Shown one piece after another: positions 36,034 through 45,051 of a stretch of 64,000 nt of DNA. Source of the stretch: Lachnospiraceae bacterium (GTDB lineage: Bacteria; Bacillota; Clostridia; Lachnospirales; Lachnospiraceae); the NCBI GenBank assembly GCA_021770345.1, contig JAETRD010000004.1:62001-126000 (forward strand). The letters run 5' to 3'. A program made the translations under genes and the position numbers. How positions within the stretch are numbered: position 1 is the stretch's first letter; each line of letters opens with the position of its first letter. The notes beneath the pieces were generated by a model, which saw nothing but the letters and a program-made list of their open reading frames with translations, was not told the origin of the DNA and ran no database searches.

Positions 36034-36309
36034 TTAGTCGTTGATCATGTCCTTTAAAGCTTTTCCGGCCTTAAACTTCGGAGCCTTAGAAGCCGGAATC
36101 GTCATCTCTTTTCCGGTCTGCGGATTTCTGCCTGTCCTTGCTGCTCTTTCAGATACCTCGAATGTACCGAATCCTACTAACTGAATTTTTTCGCCCTTCT
36201 TTAATTCCTCAGCAACAACGTCAGTGAAAGCCTTCAAAGCTGCCTCAGCATCTTTTTTGCTTAAGTCGGTTTTCTCTGCCATAGCTGCAACTAACTCTGC
36301 TTTGTTCAT
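36034..36309 (-). CDS. hup: HU family DNA-binding protein
   Basis: A 91-residue nucleoid protein: [22 protein letters not shown] at the N-terminus, the [24 protein letters not shown] beta-arm with the conserved R-x-x-R-NP-x-T-G, and a C-terminal helix. HU bends DNA and compacts the chromosome. GGAGG lies 7 bases before the ATG. It has a strong promoter and its own terminator; A+T content is higher than in neighbouring genes, as usual for this highly expressed gene. Confidence 0.97.
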   Translation of the reverse strand: MNKAELVAAMAEKTDLSKKDAEAALKAFTDVVAEELKKGEKIQLVGFGTFEVSERAARTGRNPQTGKEMTIPASKAPKFKAGKALKDMIND

Positions 36310-36380
36310 GTTAAAAATTCCTCCTCTGGATTTTCAAATAAAATAGTTCAAGGTATTATCCGCGTAACACCTACCTCATA

Positions 36381-36409
36381 TATATACTTGTTTTTGGTTG
36401 CTTTGTCAA
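36381..36409 (-). promoter_or_regulatory. Strong promoter of hup
   Basis: On the minus strand a consensus -35 TTGACA (36404-36409) and a -10 TATATA (36381-36386) are 17 bases apart. Confidence 0.88.
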
Positions 36410-36423
36410 GAAAAATCCCTTAT

Positions 36424-38157
36424 TTAAAGCATATTATCGATCATCGCCAGCACCGCTTTTGACAGCTCTTTTGATTTCGCATCCGCATCCTCAAGCGAGT
36501 TGCCCTTCACGCCGAGATAGAATTTTACTTTGGGCTCTGTTCCCGACGGTCTGACACATACCCAGGTGTCGTCTTCCATCTCGTAATACAGAACATTCGA
36601 AGACGGAAGCCCGGTGGGTGTTACCGCTCCGGTCGCCGTGTCCGTAATCGTGTCATTTTTGTAATCTCTGACTCTGCGAACCGCATACCCGCCGATCTCA
36701 GACGGTGCATTCTCACGCAGGGTATTCATGATCTCCTGAATCTTCGCGAGGCCTTCGATTCCCTTGAGTGTGATGGAGGTAACATCGTCCTTGTAGTATC
36801 CGTACTTCTCGTACATTGCCAGCATCGCATCCCACAGCGTCATATTCTTTGTCTTATAGTAAGCCGCCGCCTCGCAGAGCGCCATCGAAGCCACAACGGC
36901 ATCCTTGTCCCTCGCATAGGTGCCGGTCAGGCATCCGTAACTCTCCTCCATGCCGAACAGATAGGTCCCCGTGCCCTTCGTCTCAAATTCCAGCATTTTC
37001 TGTCCGATAAACTTAAATCCGGTCAGCACTTCCACCAGACGGATGCCGTAATGAGCCGCGATCGCATCCGCCATATTCGTCGATACGATCGAGCGGATAA
37101 ACGCGCCGTCCTCCGGCAGCCCGGACTGTTCCTTTCTCTGTCCGATTACATAATCCCCGATCAGGCAGCCGGACATATTTCCGGTCAGGCTGTGGTACTC
37201 CCCGGTCTTTGAATCCTTCACATAAACGCCGAGGCGGTCCGCATCCGGATCGGTCGCAAGGATCAGGTCCGCATCGACTTTCTTCCCGAGGGCAAGTCCA
37301 AGCGTAAACGCTTCCTCAGCCTCCGGGTTCGGATAGCTTACCGTCGGGAACTCTCCGTCGGGAAGCTCCTGCTCAGGTACCACATATACGTTTTTAAAGC
37401 CGAGCTCCGCAAGCACGCGGCGCACCGGGATATTTCCGGTTCCGTGAAGCGGCGTGTACACGATCTTCATCTCATCCGCAACCGCGTCGATGCAGTCCTG
37501 GTGCAGTACAAGCTTTTTGAGTTCTTCCATGTACGGGTCATCGATGTCCGCCCCGATCGTCTGATACAGTCCGGCTTCTTTCGCCTCCGCGAGCCCCATC
37601 GTCTTCACCGTGGCGTAATCCGTGACCGCCCGCACCTCGTCCATAATACCGGTATCGTGCGGCGGTGTGATCTGCGCGCCGTCCTCCCAGTATACCTTAT
37701 ATCCGTTGTACTCCGGCGGATTGTGGCTTGCCGTGATGTTGATACCCGCGGTACATCCCAGTTTACGGACTGCGTAGGACAATTCCGGCGTCGGCCGCAG
37801 CGACTCAAACACATATGCTTTGATTCCGTTCGCTGCCAGGCAGCAGGCTGCCTCGTTTGCAAACTCCGGCGACATTCTTCTCGAATCATAAGCGATGGCA
37901 ACACCCTTGTCCTTTGCGCCTACTTTAATTATGTAGTTGGCAAGCCCCTGGGTCGCCTTGCGCACCGTGTAAATATTCATGCGGTTGGTTCCTGCGCCGA
38001 TCACTCCCCGAAGACCGGCCGTGCCGAACTCCAGATCCATATAAAAGCGCTCCTCGATCTCCTTCTCATCCTGAGCGATTCCGCGCAGCTCCTGTCTGGT
38101 TGCCTCGTCAAAGTAAGGATTGTTCAACCATGCTTCATAATTTTCTCTATAACCCAT
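36424..38157 (-). CDS. Phosphoglucomutase/phosphomannomutase (PgcA-like)
   Basis: A 577-residue alpha-D-phosphohexomutase that interconverts hexose 1- and 6-phosphates. The phosphoserine loop is ITASHNPPEYNGYK, the metal loop ATDPDADRLG, the sugar loop GMEESYGCLTG and the phosphate loop RPSGTEPKVKFY. The length and GMEES loop fit the PgcA group of Firmicutes, which makes glucose-1-phosphate for polysaccharide and teichoic-acid precursors. It has its own promoter at 38187-38215 and CAGGAGG before the ATG. Confidence 0.95.
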   Translation of the reverse strand: MGYRENYEAWLNNPYFDEATRQELRGIAQDEKEIEERFYMDLEFGTAGLRGVIGAGTNRMNIYTVRKATQGLANYIIKVGAKDKGVAIAYDSRRMSPEFANEAACCLAANGIKAYVFESLRPTPELSYAVRKLGCTAGINITASHNPPEYNGYKVYWEDGAQITPPHDTGIMDEVRAVTDYATVKTMGLAEAKEAGLYQTIGADIDDPYMEELKKLVLHQDCIDAVADEMKIVYTPLHGTGNIPVRRVLAELGFKNVYVVPEQELPDGEFPTVSYPNPEAEEAFTLGLALGKKVDADLILATDPDADRLGVYVKDSKTGEYHSLTGNMSGCLIGDYVIGQRKEQSGLPEDGAFIRSIVSTNMADAIAAHYGIRLVEVLTGFKFIGQKMLEFETKGTGTYLFGMEESYGCLTGTYARDKDAVVASMALCEAAAYYKTKNMTLWDAMLAMYEKYGYYKDDVTSITLKGIEGLAKIQEIMNTLRENAPSEIGGYAVRRVRDYKNDTITDTATGAVTPTGLPSSNVLYYEMEDDTWVCVRPSGTEPKVKFYLGVKGNSLEDADAKSKELSKAVLAMIDNML

Positions 38158-38186
38158 ACCTGTGTCCTCCTGTATTTTATAAATTT

Positions 38187-38215
38187 ATATTATCTTTGTA
38201 CTCCTTATTTTTCAA
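38187..38215 (-). promoter_or_regulatory. Predicted promoter of the phosphohexomutase gene
   Basis: On the minus strand a -35 TTGAAA (38210-38215) and a -10 TAATAT (38187-38192) are 17 bases apart. Confidence 0.72.
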
Positions 38216-38228
38216 GTACTTTTCTGTG

Positions 38229-39581
38229 TTATTTGTCCGTTCCTGTCAAAGTTTTCAACAAATCGGCAATTGTCGACAAATAATCGGAGGATTTTTCGTC
38301 ATCATCCAGCAGGCTTTCCACGATCGCATCCAGTTCCGCCTGACTCGCAGCGCCCGTCGTGCCGCTCCCTGCCGTGCCGCTCCCCGATGTATTTCCCGAT
38401 GCCTTACTTCCCGCGAGCGTCCCCGCAAGACTGCCCGGATTTACGCTGTTTCCGCCTTTGTCATCTTCCCCGTCTTTCTCGTCCTTGTCCGTATCCTTCT
38501 TCTCGCTGTCCTTTTCGCCGGCATCCGGAATGCTCTCCCCGGTAAGCCCGACAATAATAGTCGCCTTCTCGGAATTTACGAACAGTTTCTTGCTGTATGT
38601 TTCATAGGAATCCGCGGATACCTGCAGGCTGTGCACCCCGTACTGTACCGGCACCGGTTCGCTGTAATCCACGGCTTTGCCGTCGATACTCACCGTCGCG
38701 CCCTCCACATCGACCGCAAACAGAATACTGCCGTATTTCGGCCCCTCTCCTTTTATCGTATCGAGATCAAGGACGGTGGTCTTGCCCCGCAGAATCTCCA
38801 CCTCCGTGCTGCCGCCGTAGCCGTTGTTTGCCACGGCCACCACATACGTTCCCTCCGGCAGCTCCACGGACATATCCTTTGTCACCTCCGAAAAGATCTT
38901 GCTGCCAATCTGGGCAAAGCTGCCCTCGAACAGGTCGGTATTCGAAAGCTGCAGCTCCCCGTGCCCCGTCGTGACGGACACCGACAGTATCTCCTTCCCG
39001 ATGCCGACAATCCGAAGCGTGTCAAGCTCCGTCAGGTCGGATAGTTCGGTCTCCTGTCCGTCGGAGTGCACAAAAAGATCTTCCCCGCAGGAATAATTCG
39101 TCTCTGCAATCTGAAATACCCCGCGCTCCTCGTCCACGGAGTAGCGCGTGACATCGGGATATTCCCAGACCGCGTCCGATATGGATGCCTCAAGCAGCCT
39201 TCCCTGTATATCCTTTTTCCCGATGACAATCACCCGGCCCGGCTCAAAATGCGACGCGGTAGCTCTGTTTCCGTATTTATCCAGAAAACGCGTCGTAACC
39301 GAATAGTAATACATATACTGTTTTCCGGAGGCAATCTGTTTCAATATCAGGCATTCCGCCTGCATATCGTTGTTTGTGATCAGAAACAGGTCTGAGCCGA
39401 TCACGTCCTCCGGCTCTTCCGTGGCCTCGACAGACTCCGACGCCTCCGCGTCGGTATCCTCATTCCCCGGCACATAATACTGCTGTCCGATCACATAGCC
39501 GTCTCCCTTCGGTTTGCCGCATCCGGCGGTGGCAAAGGCCGCCAGAATCAGTATGACTGTCAAAAATCCTTTTATCTTCAC
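38229..39581 (-). CDS. PEGA-domain lipoprotein
   Basis: About 450 residues from a GTG at 39581, with GGAGG 5 bases upstream; an ATG four codons earlier has no spacing for a site. The signal peptide ends in ATAGC, a lipobox with Cys about residue 21. Several beta-rich domains follow, then a PEGA-like domain (ATVSIDGKAVDYSEPVPVQYGVHSL), a charged stretch (DSEKKDTDKDEKDGEDDKGG) and a Ser/Gly/Thr-rich linker before a short C-terminal helix. PEGA domains occur in surface proteins; the specific role is unknown. It is preceded by a stack of hairpins. Confidence 0.8.
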   Translation of the reverse strand: MKIKGFLTVILILAAFATAGCGKPKGDGYVIGQQYYVPGNEDTDAEASESVEATEEPEDVIGSDLFLITNNDMQAECLILKQIASGKQYMYYYSVTTRFLDKYGNRATASHFEPGRVIVIGKKDIQGRLLEASISDAVWEYPDVTRYSVDEERGVFQIAETNYSCGEDLFVHSDGQETELSDLTELDTLRIVGIGKEILSVSVTTGHGELQLSNTDLFEGSFAQIGSKIFSEVTKDMSVELPEGTYVVAVANNGYGGSTEVEILRGKTTVLDLDTIKGEGPKYGSILFAVDVEGATVSIDGKAVDYSEPVPVQYGVHSLQVSADSYETYSKKLFVNSEKATIIVGLTGESIPDAGEKDSEKKDTDKDEKDGEDDKGGNSVNPGSLAGTLAGSKASGNTSGSGTAGSGTTGAASQAELDAIVESLLDDDEKSSDYLSTIADLLKTLTGTDK

Positions 39582-39617
39582 GTTTTCCTCCATCTCGCTC
39601 GCGTCATTCGCCCTGTC

Positions 39618-39765
39618 AAAAAAGGGATAAGCAGTTGCTTCTGCGCAAGCGCAGCGCTCCTACTTATCTCTTTTTTGGCACCGCACCCGACCTTTCCGGA
39701 ACATCGCAAGTTCTCAGCGCGTCATTTTGGCGCTGAGAACTTGTAATGTCTCACGTCAGTGAGAC
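39618..39765. promoter_or_regulatory. Stack of hairpins between the CotS-like gene and the PEGA lipoprotein gene
   Basis: Reading on the minus strand: a 7-bp stem (GTCTCAC/GTGAGAC, 39748-39765), a perfect 14-bp stem (CAAGTTCTCAGCGC with 39730-39743, left arm 39707-39720), and a long stem AAAAAAGGGATAAG (39618-39631) with 39663-39676 that encloses CTGCGC/GCGCAG. The last is followed by Ts and can terminate the proS-cca-cotS transcript. Confidence 0.72.
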
Positions 39766-39774
39766 TATTATACA

Positions 39775-40830
39775 CTATTTTGCGGTAAAGTGAAATAGCA
39801 TTTCCAGGAAACGCCCGCGCTCTTCCTCCTGCGCGATGAAGCGCTCGAGTTTTTCGATGTTGCGCCCCGATATCCATGCCTTATGCGCATTGTAATAGTG
39901 GTTCGCGATCTTCCAGTACTTCTCCGGGTAGGCAAGGTACAGATACAGATACCGCAGCTCCTTCGCAGACAGCTTGCGCACCTTATCGTACGCGCTCACA
40001 AAATCGATTCCCAGCCCCGTGTTCCAGTTGTTTTTTTCCATCATTTTCCGCATGAAATTCGCGAGGTCACTCACCCGCATCTGATACGAAAAACCTTCAA
40101 AATGAACTACCGCGATTTGTTTCTTCTGAAACACCACATTATGCTGGTTGAAGTCCCCGTGGCAGAATCCCACCAGTCCGTTCTCCATCTCGAGCCCGGC
40201 AAGCTGCTCCGTGACCTCGAGCGCCTTTCCGGCAAACCGGTTGTATTGCCCCAGAAAAAGCATCTCGAATTCGTTCTTTTTCTTTTTGGCCCGTATGTAG
40301 TTTTTTACCTTATTTAGTTCTCTGTTATGCTTTTCATACAAAAACAACAGTTCCTTCTGATTTGCCATCACAAAATCAGGAATCTCTCCGGGATACGTCT
40401 CCGCAGCATTGTGCAGGCGTGCCAGCTGCTGTACAGCCGCCACCATCTCATCCCTGTTTTTGGTATCGCACTCCGCGCCGAAGACGGCATCTTTTAAGAT
40501 ATATTTCGTCTCATCCTCCCCAACGGCAATCGGAATTCCCTCTCTCGTGCAGCAGAGCCGCTCCACCAAAAGTCCCTGATTATATAAATACTCCAGCATT
40601 TTCGCAAGAAATTCCGCCCGCTCCCTCGAGCCGCGGTATTCTTTCAGCAGTTTCTGTCCCTGATCCGTATCGCAAATATAGCTTTCGCGTCCTTTTGCAA
40701 CGGATTTTACTTCAAGCTCATATTGTTCTAATACCTGTTCCGGCCGATTATACAAAAAAACCCCTCCATATGATTGAATTACGGTATTCCACCGTGTCTC
40801 TTCATCATATGAAAGGGTTCCCAAAATCAT
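39775..40830 (-). CDS. CotS-like spore coat protein with a degenerate kinase fold
   Basis: A 351-residue protein of the CotS/YutH group, which shares the fold of aminoglycoside phosphotransferases. CHGDFNQHN (223-231) keeps the catalytic-loop Asp226 and Asn231, but the metal-binding Asp of the next motif is replaced by His243 (VVHFEGF), so activity is doubtful. CotS proteins are found in the spore coat. Its ATG overlaps the cca stop (ATGA), which places a coat-type gene in a proS-cca translation operon. Confidence 0.82.
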   Translation of the reverse strand: MILGTLSYDEETRWNTVIQSYGGVFLYNRPEQVLEQYELEVKSVAKGRESYICDTDQGQKLLKEYRGSRERAEFLAKMLEYLYNQGLLVERLCCTREGIPIAVGEDETKYILKDAVFGAECDTKNRDEMVAAVQQLARLHNAAETYPGEIPDFVMANQKELLFLYEKHNRELNKVKNYIRAKKKKNEFEMLFLGQYNRFAGKALEVTEQLAGLEMENGLVGFCHGDFNQHNVVFQKKQIAVVHFEGFSYQMRVSDLANFMRKMMEKNNWNTGLGIDFVSAYDKVRKLSAKELRYLYLYLAYPEKYWKIANHYYNAHKAWISGRNIEKLERFIAQEEERGRFLEMLFHFTAK

Positions 40831-42158
40831 GACTTTTTTGCAAGGGCAAGCAGCGTTTCCCTCGTGTTTTTTTCCGGGTCCTCAAGCACTGCCTCAAGCA
40901 GCTCCTCCAAAACAGCTCCCAGACCGGGACCGGGCTTCATCCCGGCCGACTCTATGAGGTCGCGGCCCGTCACTGCCAGATCTTTTAAACACAGACACTG
41001 CTGCCGCCCGAGTATCTCCCGGTAAATCCTCTCGTAGGCATCCACATACGCGAGCTTTTCCCGCCGCTCGTAATCACTCTGGGCGAGAATGTCCGCGCGC
41101 TTTACCTCAAACAGCTCCGGGTACTGCGCAAGGCCGATGCGGCTGACCGCCCTCCGCACGCTTCTCTCCGAGAGCTCCGGCCTGTCGTCGTGCCACCGCA
41201 CCAGACGACACACCCGGTCCGTCGTGTCATTGTCAAACTTTAGGCGCCGCAGGATCCGCCTCGTCATCTCGCTTCCCGCCTGCTGATGGCCGTGGAAGTG
41301 ATCCGTCCCGTTCTCGTCCGCCCTCCTGCACGCCGGTTTTGCAATATCGTGAAACAGCATCGAAAGCCGCAGCACGCGGTCCGCCCGGATATTTGCGACT
41401 GCCCGTATCGTGTGTTCCCCCACCGTATAACAGTGATGCGGATGATTCTGCGGCGTCTCCATCATCCGGTCAAACTCCGGAAGAAACACCCCGGTGAGCC
41501 CGGTCTCATAAGCAAGCCGCAGTTCTTCGGGATGCGGGGAAATCAGCAGCTTTACGAGCTCCGTCTGTATGCGCTCCGCGCTGACCTTTGCGAGATTGCC
41601 GGAGAGCACCCGCATGGCCTCTGTCGTCTCTTCCTCCACCGCAAACCCAAGCTGTCCCGCAAAGCGCACGGCGCGCAACATGCGCAGCGCATCCTCGGTA
41701 AAGCGCTCCTTCGCATTCCCCACACACCGTATCACGCCCCGCCTTAAATCCCCGATACCGTCAAAGGCATCGACAAGCCCTTCCGTCTCATTGTAGGCCA
41801 TCGCGTTGACGGTAAAATCGCGGCGCTTTAAATCTTCAAGTAAATTCGGGGTAAAACGCACTTCTTTCGGATGTCTGCCATCCTCATACTCCCCGTCAAT
41901 GCGGTAGGTCGTAACCTCAAATCCTTCACGTCCGAGCATCACGGTCACCGTTCCATGCGCAATCCCCGTGTCAATCGTGTGGGAAAACACCGACTTCACC
42001 TCACGCGGGGAAGCGGAAGTTGTGATATCCCAGTCCTGCGGCTTGCGCCCCAGCACGGAATCCCGCACGCATCCCCCGACCGCGTAAGCCTCATAACCGC
42101 CGGCTTCAAGTCTTGCTATAATCTCCGCCGCCTTCGGCGGCAGACTGATTTTGATCAA
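40827..42158 (-). CDS. cca: CCA tRNA nucleotidyltransferase
   Basis: A 443-residue class II enzyme that adds CCA to tRNA 3' ends. The head domain has VGGCVRD (27-33) and the catalytic DWD (42-44), [11 protein letters not shown] follows, and the ERIQTEL motif and an HD domain ([11 protein letters not shown], with HxxHDD-like residues HFHGHQQAG and WHDDR) come after. None of the tRNAs in the window encode CCA, so the enzyme is needed. It overlaps proS by 4 bases (ATGA) and the CotS-like gene by 4. Confidence 0.95.
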   Translation of the reverse strand: MIKISLPPKAAEIIARLEAGGYEAYAVGGCVRDSVLGRKPQDWDITTSASPREVKSVFSHTIDTGIAHGTVTVMLGREGFEVTTYRIDGEYEDGRHPKEVRFTPNLLEDLKRRDFTVNAMAYNETEGLVDAFDGIGDLRRGVIRCVGNAKERFTEDALRMLRAVRFAGQLGFAVEEETTEAMRVLSGNLAKVSAERIQTELVKLLISPHPEELRLAYETGLTGVFLPEFDRMMETPQNHPHHCYTVGEHTIRAVANIRADRVLRLSMLFHDIAKPACRRADENGTDHFHGHQQAGSEMTRRILRRLKFDNDTTDRVCRLVRWHDDRPELSERSVRRAVSRIGLAQYPELFEVKRADILAQSDYERREKLAYVDAYERIYREILGRQQCLCLKDLAVTGRDLIESAGMKPGPGLGAVLEELLEAVLEDPEKNTRETLLALAKKS

Positions 42159-43594
42159 TATGCTTTTCCCCAGTACACCAGCTTATGCGCGGGTTTTCCG
42201 CAGCACACGCAGGTGTCTGCAATCTGCTCCCGGTCATGGAACGGCATACACCGGGAAGTCACCGCCAGGTCTTCCTTGATCTTATCCTCACACGCCTGCG
42301 CTCCGCACCACATGCCGCGGATAAATCCCGGCTTATTTACCGCGATATCCGCGAGCTCCTCATAGTTGTGCGCATCCCAGATATGCGCGTCGCGGTGTGC
42401 TCTTGCGCGCTCGAACATATCATTCTGAACCGCATCTAAAATCTGCGGCACCTTCGTCTCGAGATCCGCAAAGTCCACCTCGATTTTCTCTCTGGTGTCG
42501 CGGCGCACCACGACACACTTGCCGGCCTCGATATCCTTCGGTCCAAGCTCAATGCGGACAGGGATTCCGCGCATTTCCTGCTCCGAAAATTTCCATCCCG
42601 GACTCTTGTCCGAATCGTCAAGCTTCGCACGGCAGACCGTTTTAAGCCGCCCGCACAGCTCGGCCGCCTTCTCAAGCACGCCCTCCTTGCGCTGCTGAAC
42701 CGGGATCACCACCGCCTGCACCGGTGCAATCCTCGGCGGCAGAACCAGACCCGAATCGTCGCCGTGCGCCATGATGATCGCTCCGATCAGCCGGGTTGAC
42801 AGTCCCCATGACGTCTGGTGTACATACTGCAGCTTGTTTTCCTTATCCGTATACTGAATCTCAAAGGCGCGCGCGAATCCGTCGCCGAAGTTATGGCTCG
42901 TTCCCGACTGAAGCGCCTTTCCGTCATGCATCAGGGCCTCGATGGTGTACGTCTCCTCGGCCCCGGCAAATTTCTCCTTCTCCGTCTTCTGTCCGCGGAT
43001 CACCGGCAGCGCCAGCACTTCCTCGCAGAAATCCGCGTAGAGGTTCAGCATCTGTACGGTTCTCTGCTCGGCCTCCTCTGCAGTCGCGTGAGCCGTATGT
43101 CCCTCCTGCCACAAAAACTCGCGCGAGCGCAGAAACGGTCGTGTCTCCTTCTCCCAGCGCACCACGGAACACCACTGGTTATATACTTTCGGCAAATCCC
43201 TGTAGGACTGAATCAGGTTGTGATAGAAATCGCAGAACAGCGTCTCTGAGGTCGGTCTGACACAGAGGCGCTCCTGCAGCTTGTTCATCCCCCCGTGCGT
43301 CACCCATGCAACCTCGGGTGCAAAACCTTCCACATGATCCTTCTCCCGCTCAAGCAGGCTCTCCGGAATAAACATCGGCATGTACACATTCTCCACGCCG
43401 GCAGCCTTAAATCTGCGGTCCAGCTCCGCCTGAATATTCTCCCAGATCGCATATCCGGCCGGTTTGATAATCATACAGCCCTTGACGGAGGAGTAATCGA
43501 TCAGCTCCGCCTTTTTTACGACATCCGTATACCACTGTGCGAAATCTTCCTCCATGGAAGTAATCGCCTCCACCAGTTTCTTGTCCTTTGCCAT
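42155..43594 (-). CDS. proS: Prolyl-tRNA synthetase, archaeal/eukaryotic-like short form
   Basis: A 479-residue class II synthetase. It lacks the insertion domain of the long bacterial form and ends with the zinc-type domain (C-V-C-C-GKPA...WGKAY) of the archaeal-like ProRS. Motif 2/3 regions include [39 protein letters not shown] and [15 protein letters not shown]. The ribosome binding site AAGGAGA precedes the ATG. The leader is only about 60 bases and holds a CTGCCC/GGGCAG hairpin, too short for a T-box. It heads the proS-cca-cotS operon. Confidence 0.96.
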   Translation of the reverse strand: MAKDKKLVEAITSMEEDFAQWYTDVVKKAELIDYSSVKGCMIIKPAGYAIWENIQAELDRRFKAAGVENVYMPMFIPESLLEREKDHVEGFAPEVAWVTHGGMNKLQERLCVRPTSETLFCDFYHNLIQSYRDLPKVYNQWCSVVRWEKETRPFLRSREFLWQEGHTAHATAEEAEQRTVQMLNLYADFCEEVLALPVIRGQKTEKEKFAGAEETYTIEALMHDGKALQSGTSHNFGDGFARAFEIQYTDKENKLQYVHQTSWGLSTRLIGAIIMAHGDDSGLVLPPRIAPVQAVVIPVQQRKEGVLEKAAELCGRLKTVCRAKLDDSDKSPGWKFSEQEMRGIPVRIELGPKDIEAGKCVVVRRDTREKIEVDFADLETKVPQILDAVQNDMFERARAHRDAHIWDAHNYEELADIAVNKPGFIRGMWCGAQACEDKIKEDLAVTSRCMPFHDREQIADTCVCCGKPAHKLVYWGKAY

Positions 43595-43655
43595 AGTTCT
43601 TCTATCTCCTTACTTTCTGTCTGCCCAAAAAGAGGGCAGAATCTTTCTGTCCATT

Positions 43656-44309
43656 CTATGCTAAATGGAAAGGCTTGTCAATTTCGAACTCCATTTTCCT
43701 GTGCGTTTTCGGGTGTTTGAATCCAAGCTTATAAGAGCAGAGCTGCAGATTTTCATGAAACGGTTTGAGATTTTCTTTAAAATTATATTTCCGGTCTCCC
43801 GCAATCGGGAATCCCGCGTGCGCCAGCTGCACCCGTATCTGATGATGTCTTCCGGTCTCAAGCCGCACCCGCAGGATGGCCTGGGCGGCATTCTGCTCGA
43901 TCACCTCATAAGAAAGGCAGGCGCGTTTTGCCCCCACCGTCTTGCGCGGCACCACCGAGGAGAGATTCGCTCTGCCATCTCGCAGCAGAAAATCTTCGAG
44001 CGTGTCCTTTCTCTTCGGCGGGACGCCGTCCGTTTTGGCATAGTAGCATTTGCACGCAAGACCCTTTTGTATCTGGCGTCCAAGCTCCGCTGCCGCCTCC
44101 CTCCCCTTTGCAAATACCATCACACCGGAAACCGGCTGGTCGAGCCGGTGCACCACCCACACTTCCGGAGGTTCTCCCCGCGACGCGCGGTAATTCTTCA
44201 GAAGGCTCTCCATGTCCGCCTGTCCGAACTGTCTCGTCTGCGTCGCCACCCCTGCGGGTTTTACGCAGACGATCATGTCATCGTCCTCGTATAAAAGTTC
44301 AAAATCCAT
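43656..44309 (-). CDS. RluA-family RNA pseudouridine synthase
   Basis: A 217-residue enzyme that isomerises uridine in RNA. The catalytic motif VVHRLDQPVSGVMVFAK contains the active-site Asp. RLETGRHHQIRVQLAHAGFPIAGDRKY is the second landmark. No S4 domain is present, as in RluA/TruC-like members, so the target (tRNA or 23S rRNA) is not clear. The ATG at 44309 has AGG and GAGG 6-8 bases upstream; the ATGs at 44327 and 44321 have none. Confidence 0.92.
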   Translation of the reverse strand: MDFELLYEDDDMIVCVKPAGVATQTRQFGQADMESLLKNYRASRGEPPEVWVVHRLDQPVSGVMVFAKGREAAAELGRQIQKGLACKCYYAKTDGVPPKRKDTLEDFLLRDGRANLSSVVPRKTVGAKRACLSYEVIEQNAAQAILRVRLETGRHHQIRVQLAHAGFPIAGDRKYNFKENLKPFHENLQLCSYKLGFKHPKTHRKMEFEIDKPFHLA

Positions 44310-44361
44310 CCCTGACCTCATGTCCATAAATCGTTTACCGGAATCGCCATGCTTCGCGCCG

Positions 44362-45051
44362 TTACATCTTAAAGCGGTATCCGACGCCCCAGATTGTCTC
44401 GATATACTGCGGCTTGTTGGTGTTCAGCTCTATCTTTTCGCGTATCTTTTTGATGTGTACGGTAACCGTCGCGATATCCCCGATCGACTCCATATCCCAG
44501 ATTTCACGGAAAAGCTCCTCCTTCGTGAACACATGGTTCGGATTCTCCGCGAGAAACGTCAGCAGATCAAACTCCTTTGTCGTAAACTGCTTTTCCTCGC
44601 CGTTAATCCAGACACGCCGCGCGGTCTTGTCGATGCGGATGCCCCGGATCTCCACGATATCGTTCTCCTGCATATTGCTCCCGATCAGGCGCTCATAGCG
44701 GGCGAGATGCGCCTTTACCCGGGCTACCAGCTCACTCGGCGAAAACGGCTTCGTGATATAATCGTCCGCCCCGAGACCCAGTCCGCGGATTTTATCGATA
44801 TCGTCCTTTTTTGCGGAGACCATAAGAATCGGCGTATTCTTCTCCTCGCGGATTTCCCTGCAGATTTCAAAGCCGTCCATCCCCGGGAGCATCAGGTCAA
44901 GAATAAACATATCAAAGTCCTCGGACAATGCCCGCTTTAAGCCGACGGTTCCGTCCGTCTCTATCTCCACCGTAAAGCCGCTGAGCTCCAGATAATCCTT
45001 TTCCAGATCTGCAATCGCAACCTCATCCTCAATAATCAACAACCTGCTCAT
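44362..45051 (-). CDS. OmpR/PhoB-type response regulator
   Basis: 229 residues: a receiver domain with acidic EDE (8-10) and phospho-acceptor Asp52 (LDLMLPGMDGF), then a winged-helix DNA-binding domain (TTKEFDLLTFLAENPNHVFTKEELFREIWD...VTVHIKKIREKIE). The ATG at 45051 has AGGAGG 7 bases upstream; the longer frame to 45303 is rejected. It overlaps the start of the sensor kinase gene's 3' end by 23 bases, so the pair is coupled. Target genes are unknown. Confidence 0.95.
   Translation of the reverse strand: MSRLLIIEDEVAIADLEKDYLELSGFTVEIETDGTVGLKRALSEDFDMFILDLMLPGMDGFEICREIREEKNTPILMVSAKKDDIDKIRGLGLGADDYITKPFSPSELVARVKAHLARYERLIGSNMQENDIVEIRGIRIDKTARRVWINGEEKQFTTKEFDLLTFLAENPNHVFTKEELFREIWDMESIGDIATVTVHIKKIREKIELNTNKPQYIETIWGVGYRFKM

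Noticed and set aside
43594-43655. T-box leader for proS
   Set aside because: Only about 60 bases separate proS from the gene before it. There is a short hairpin (CTGCCC/GGGCAG) but no space for a specifier stem and antiterminator.
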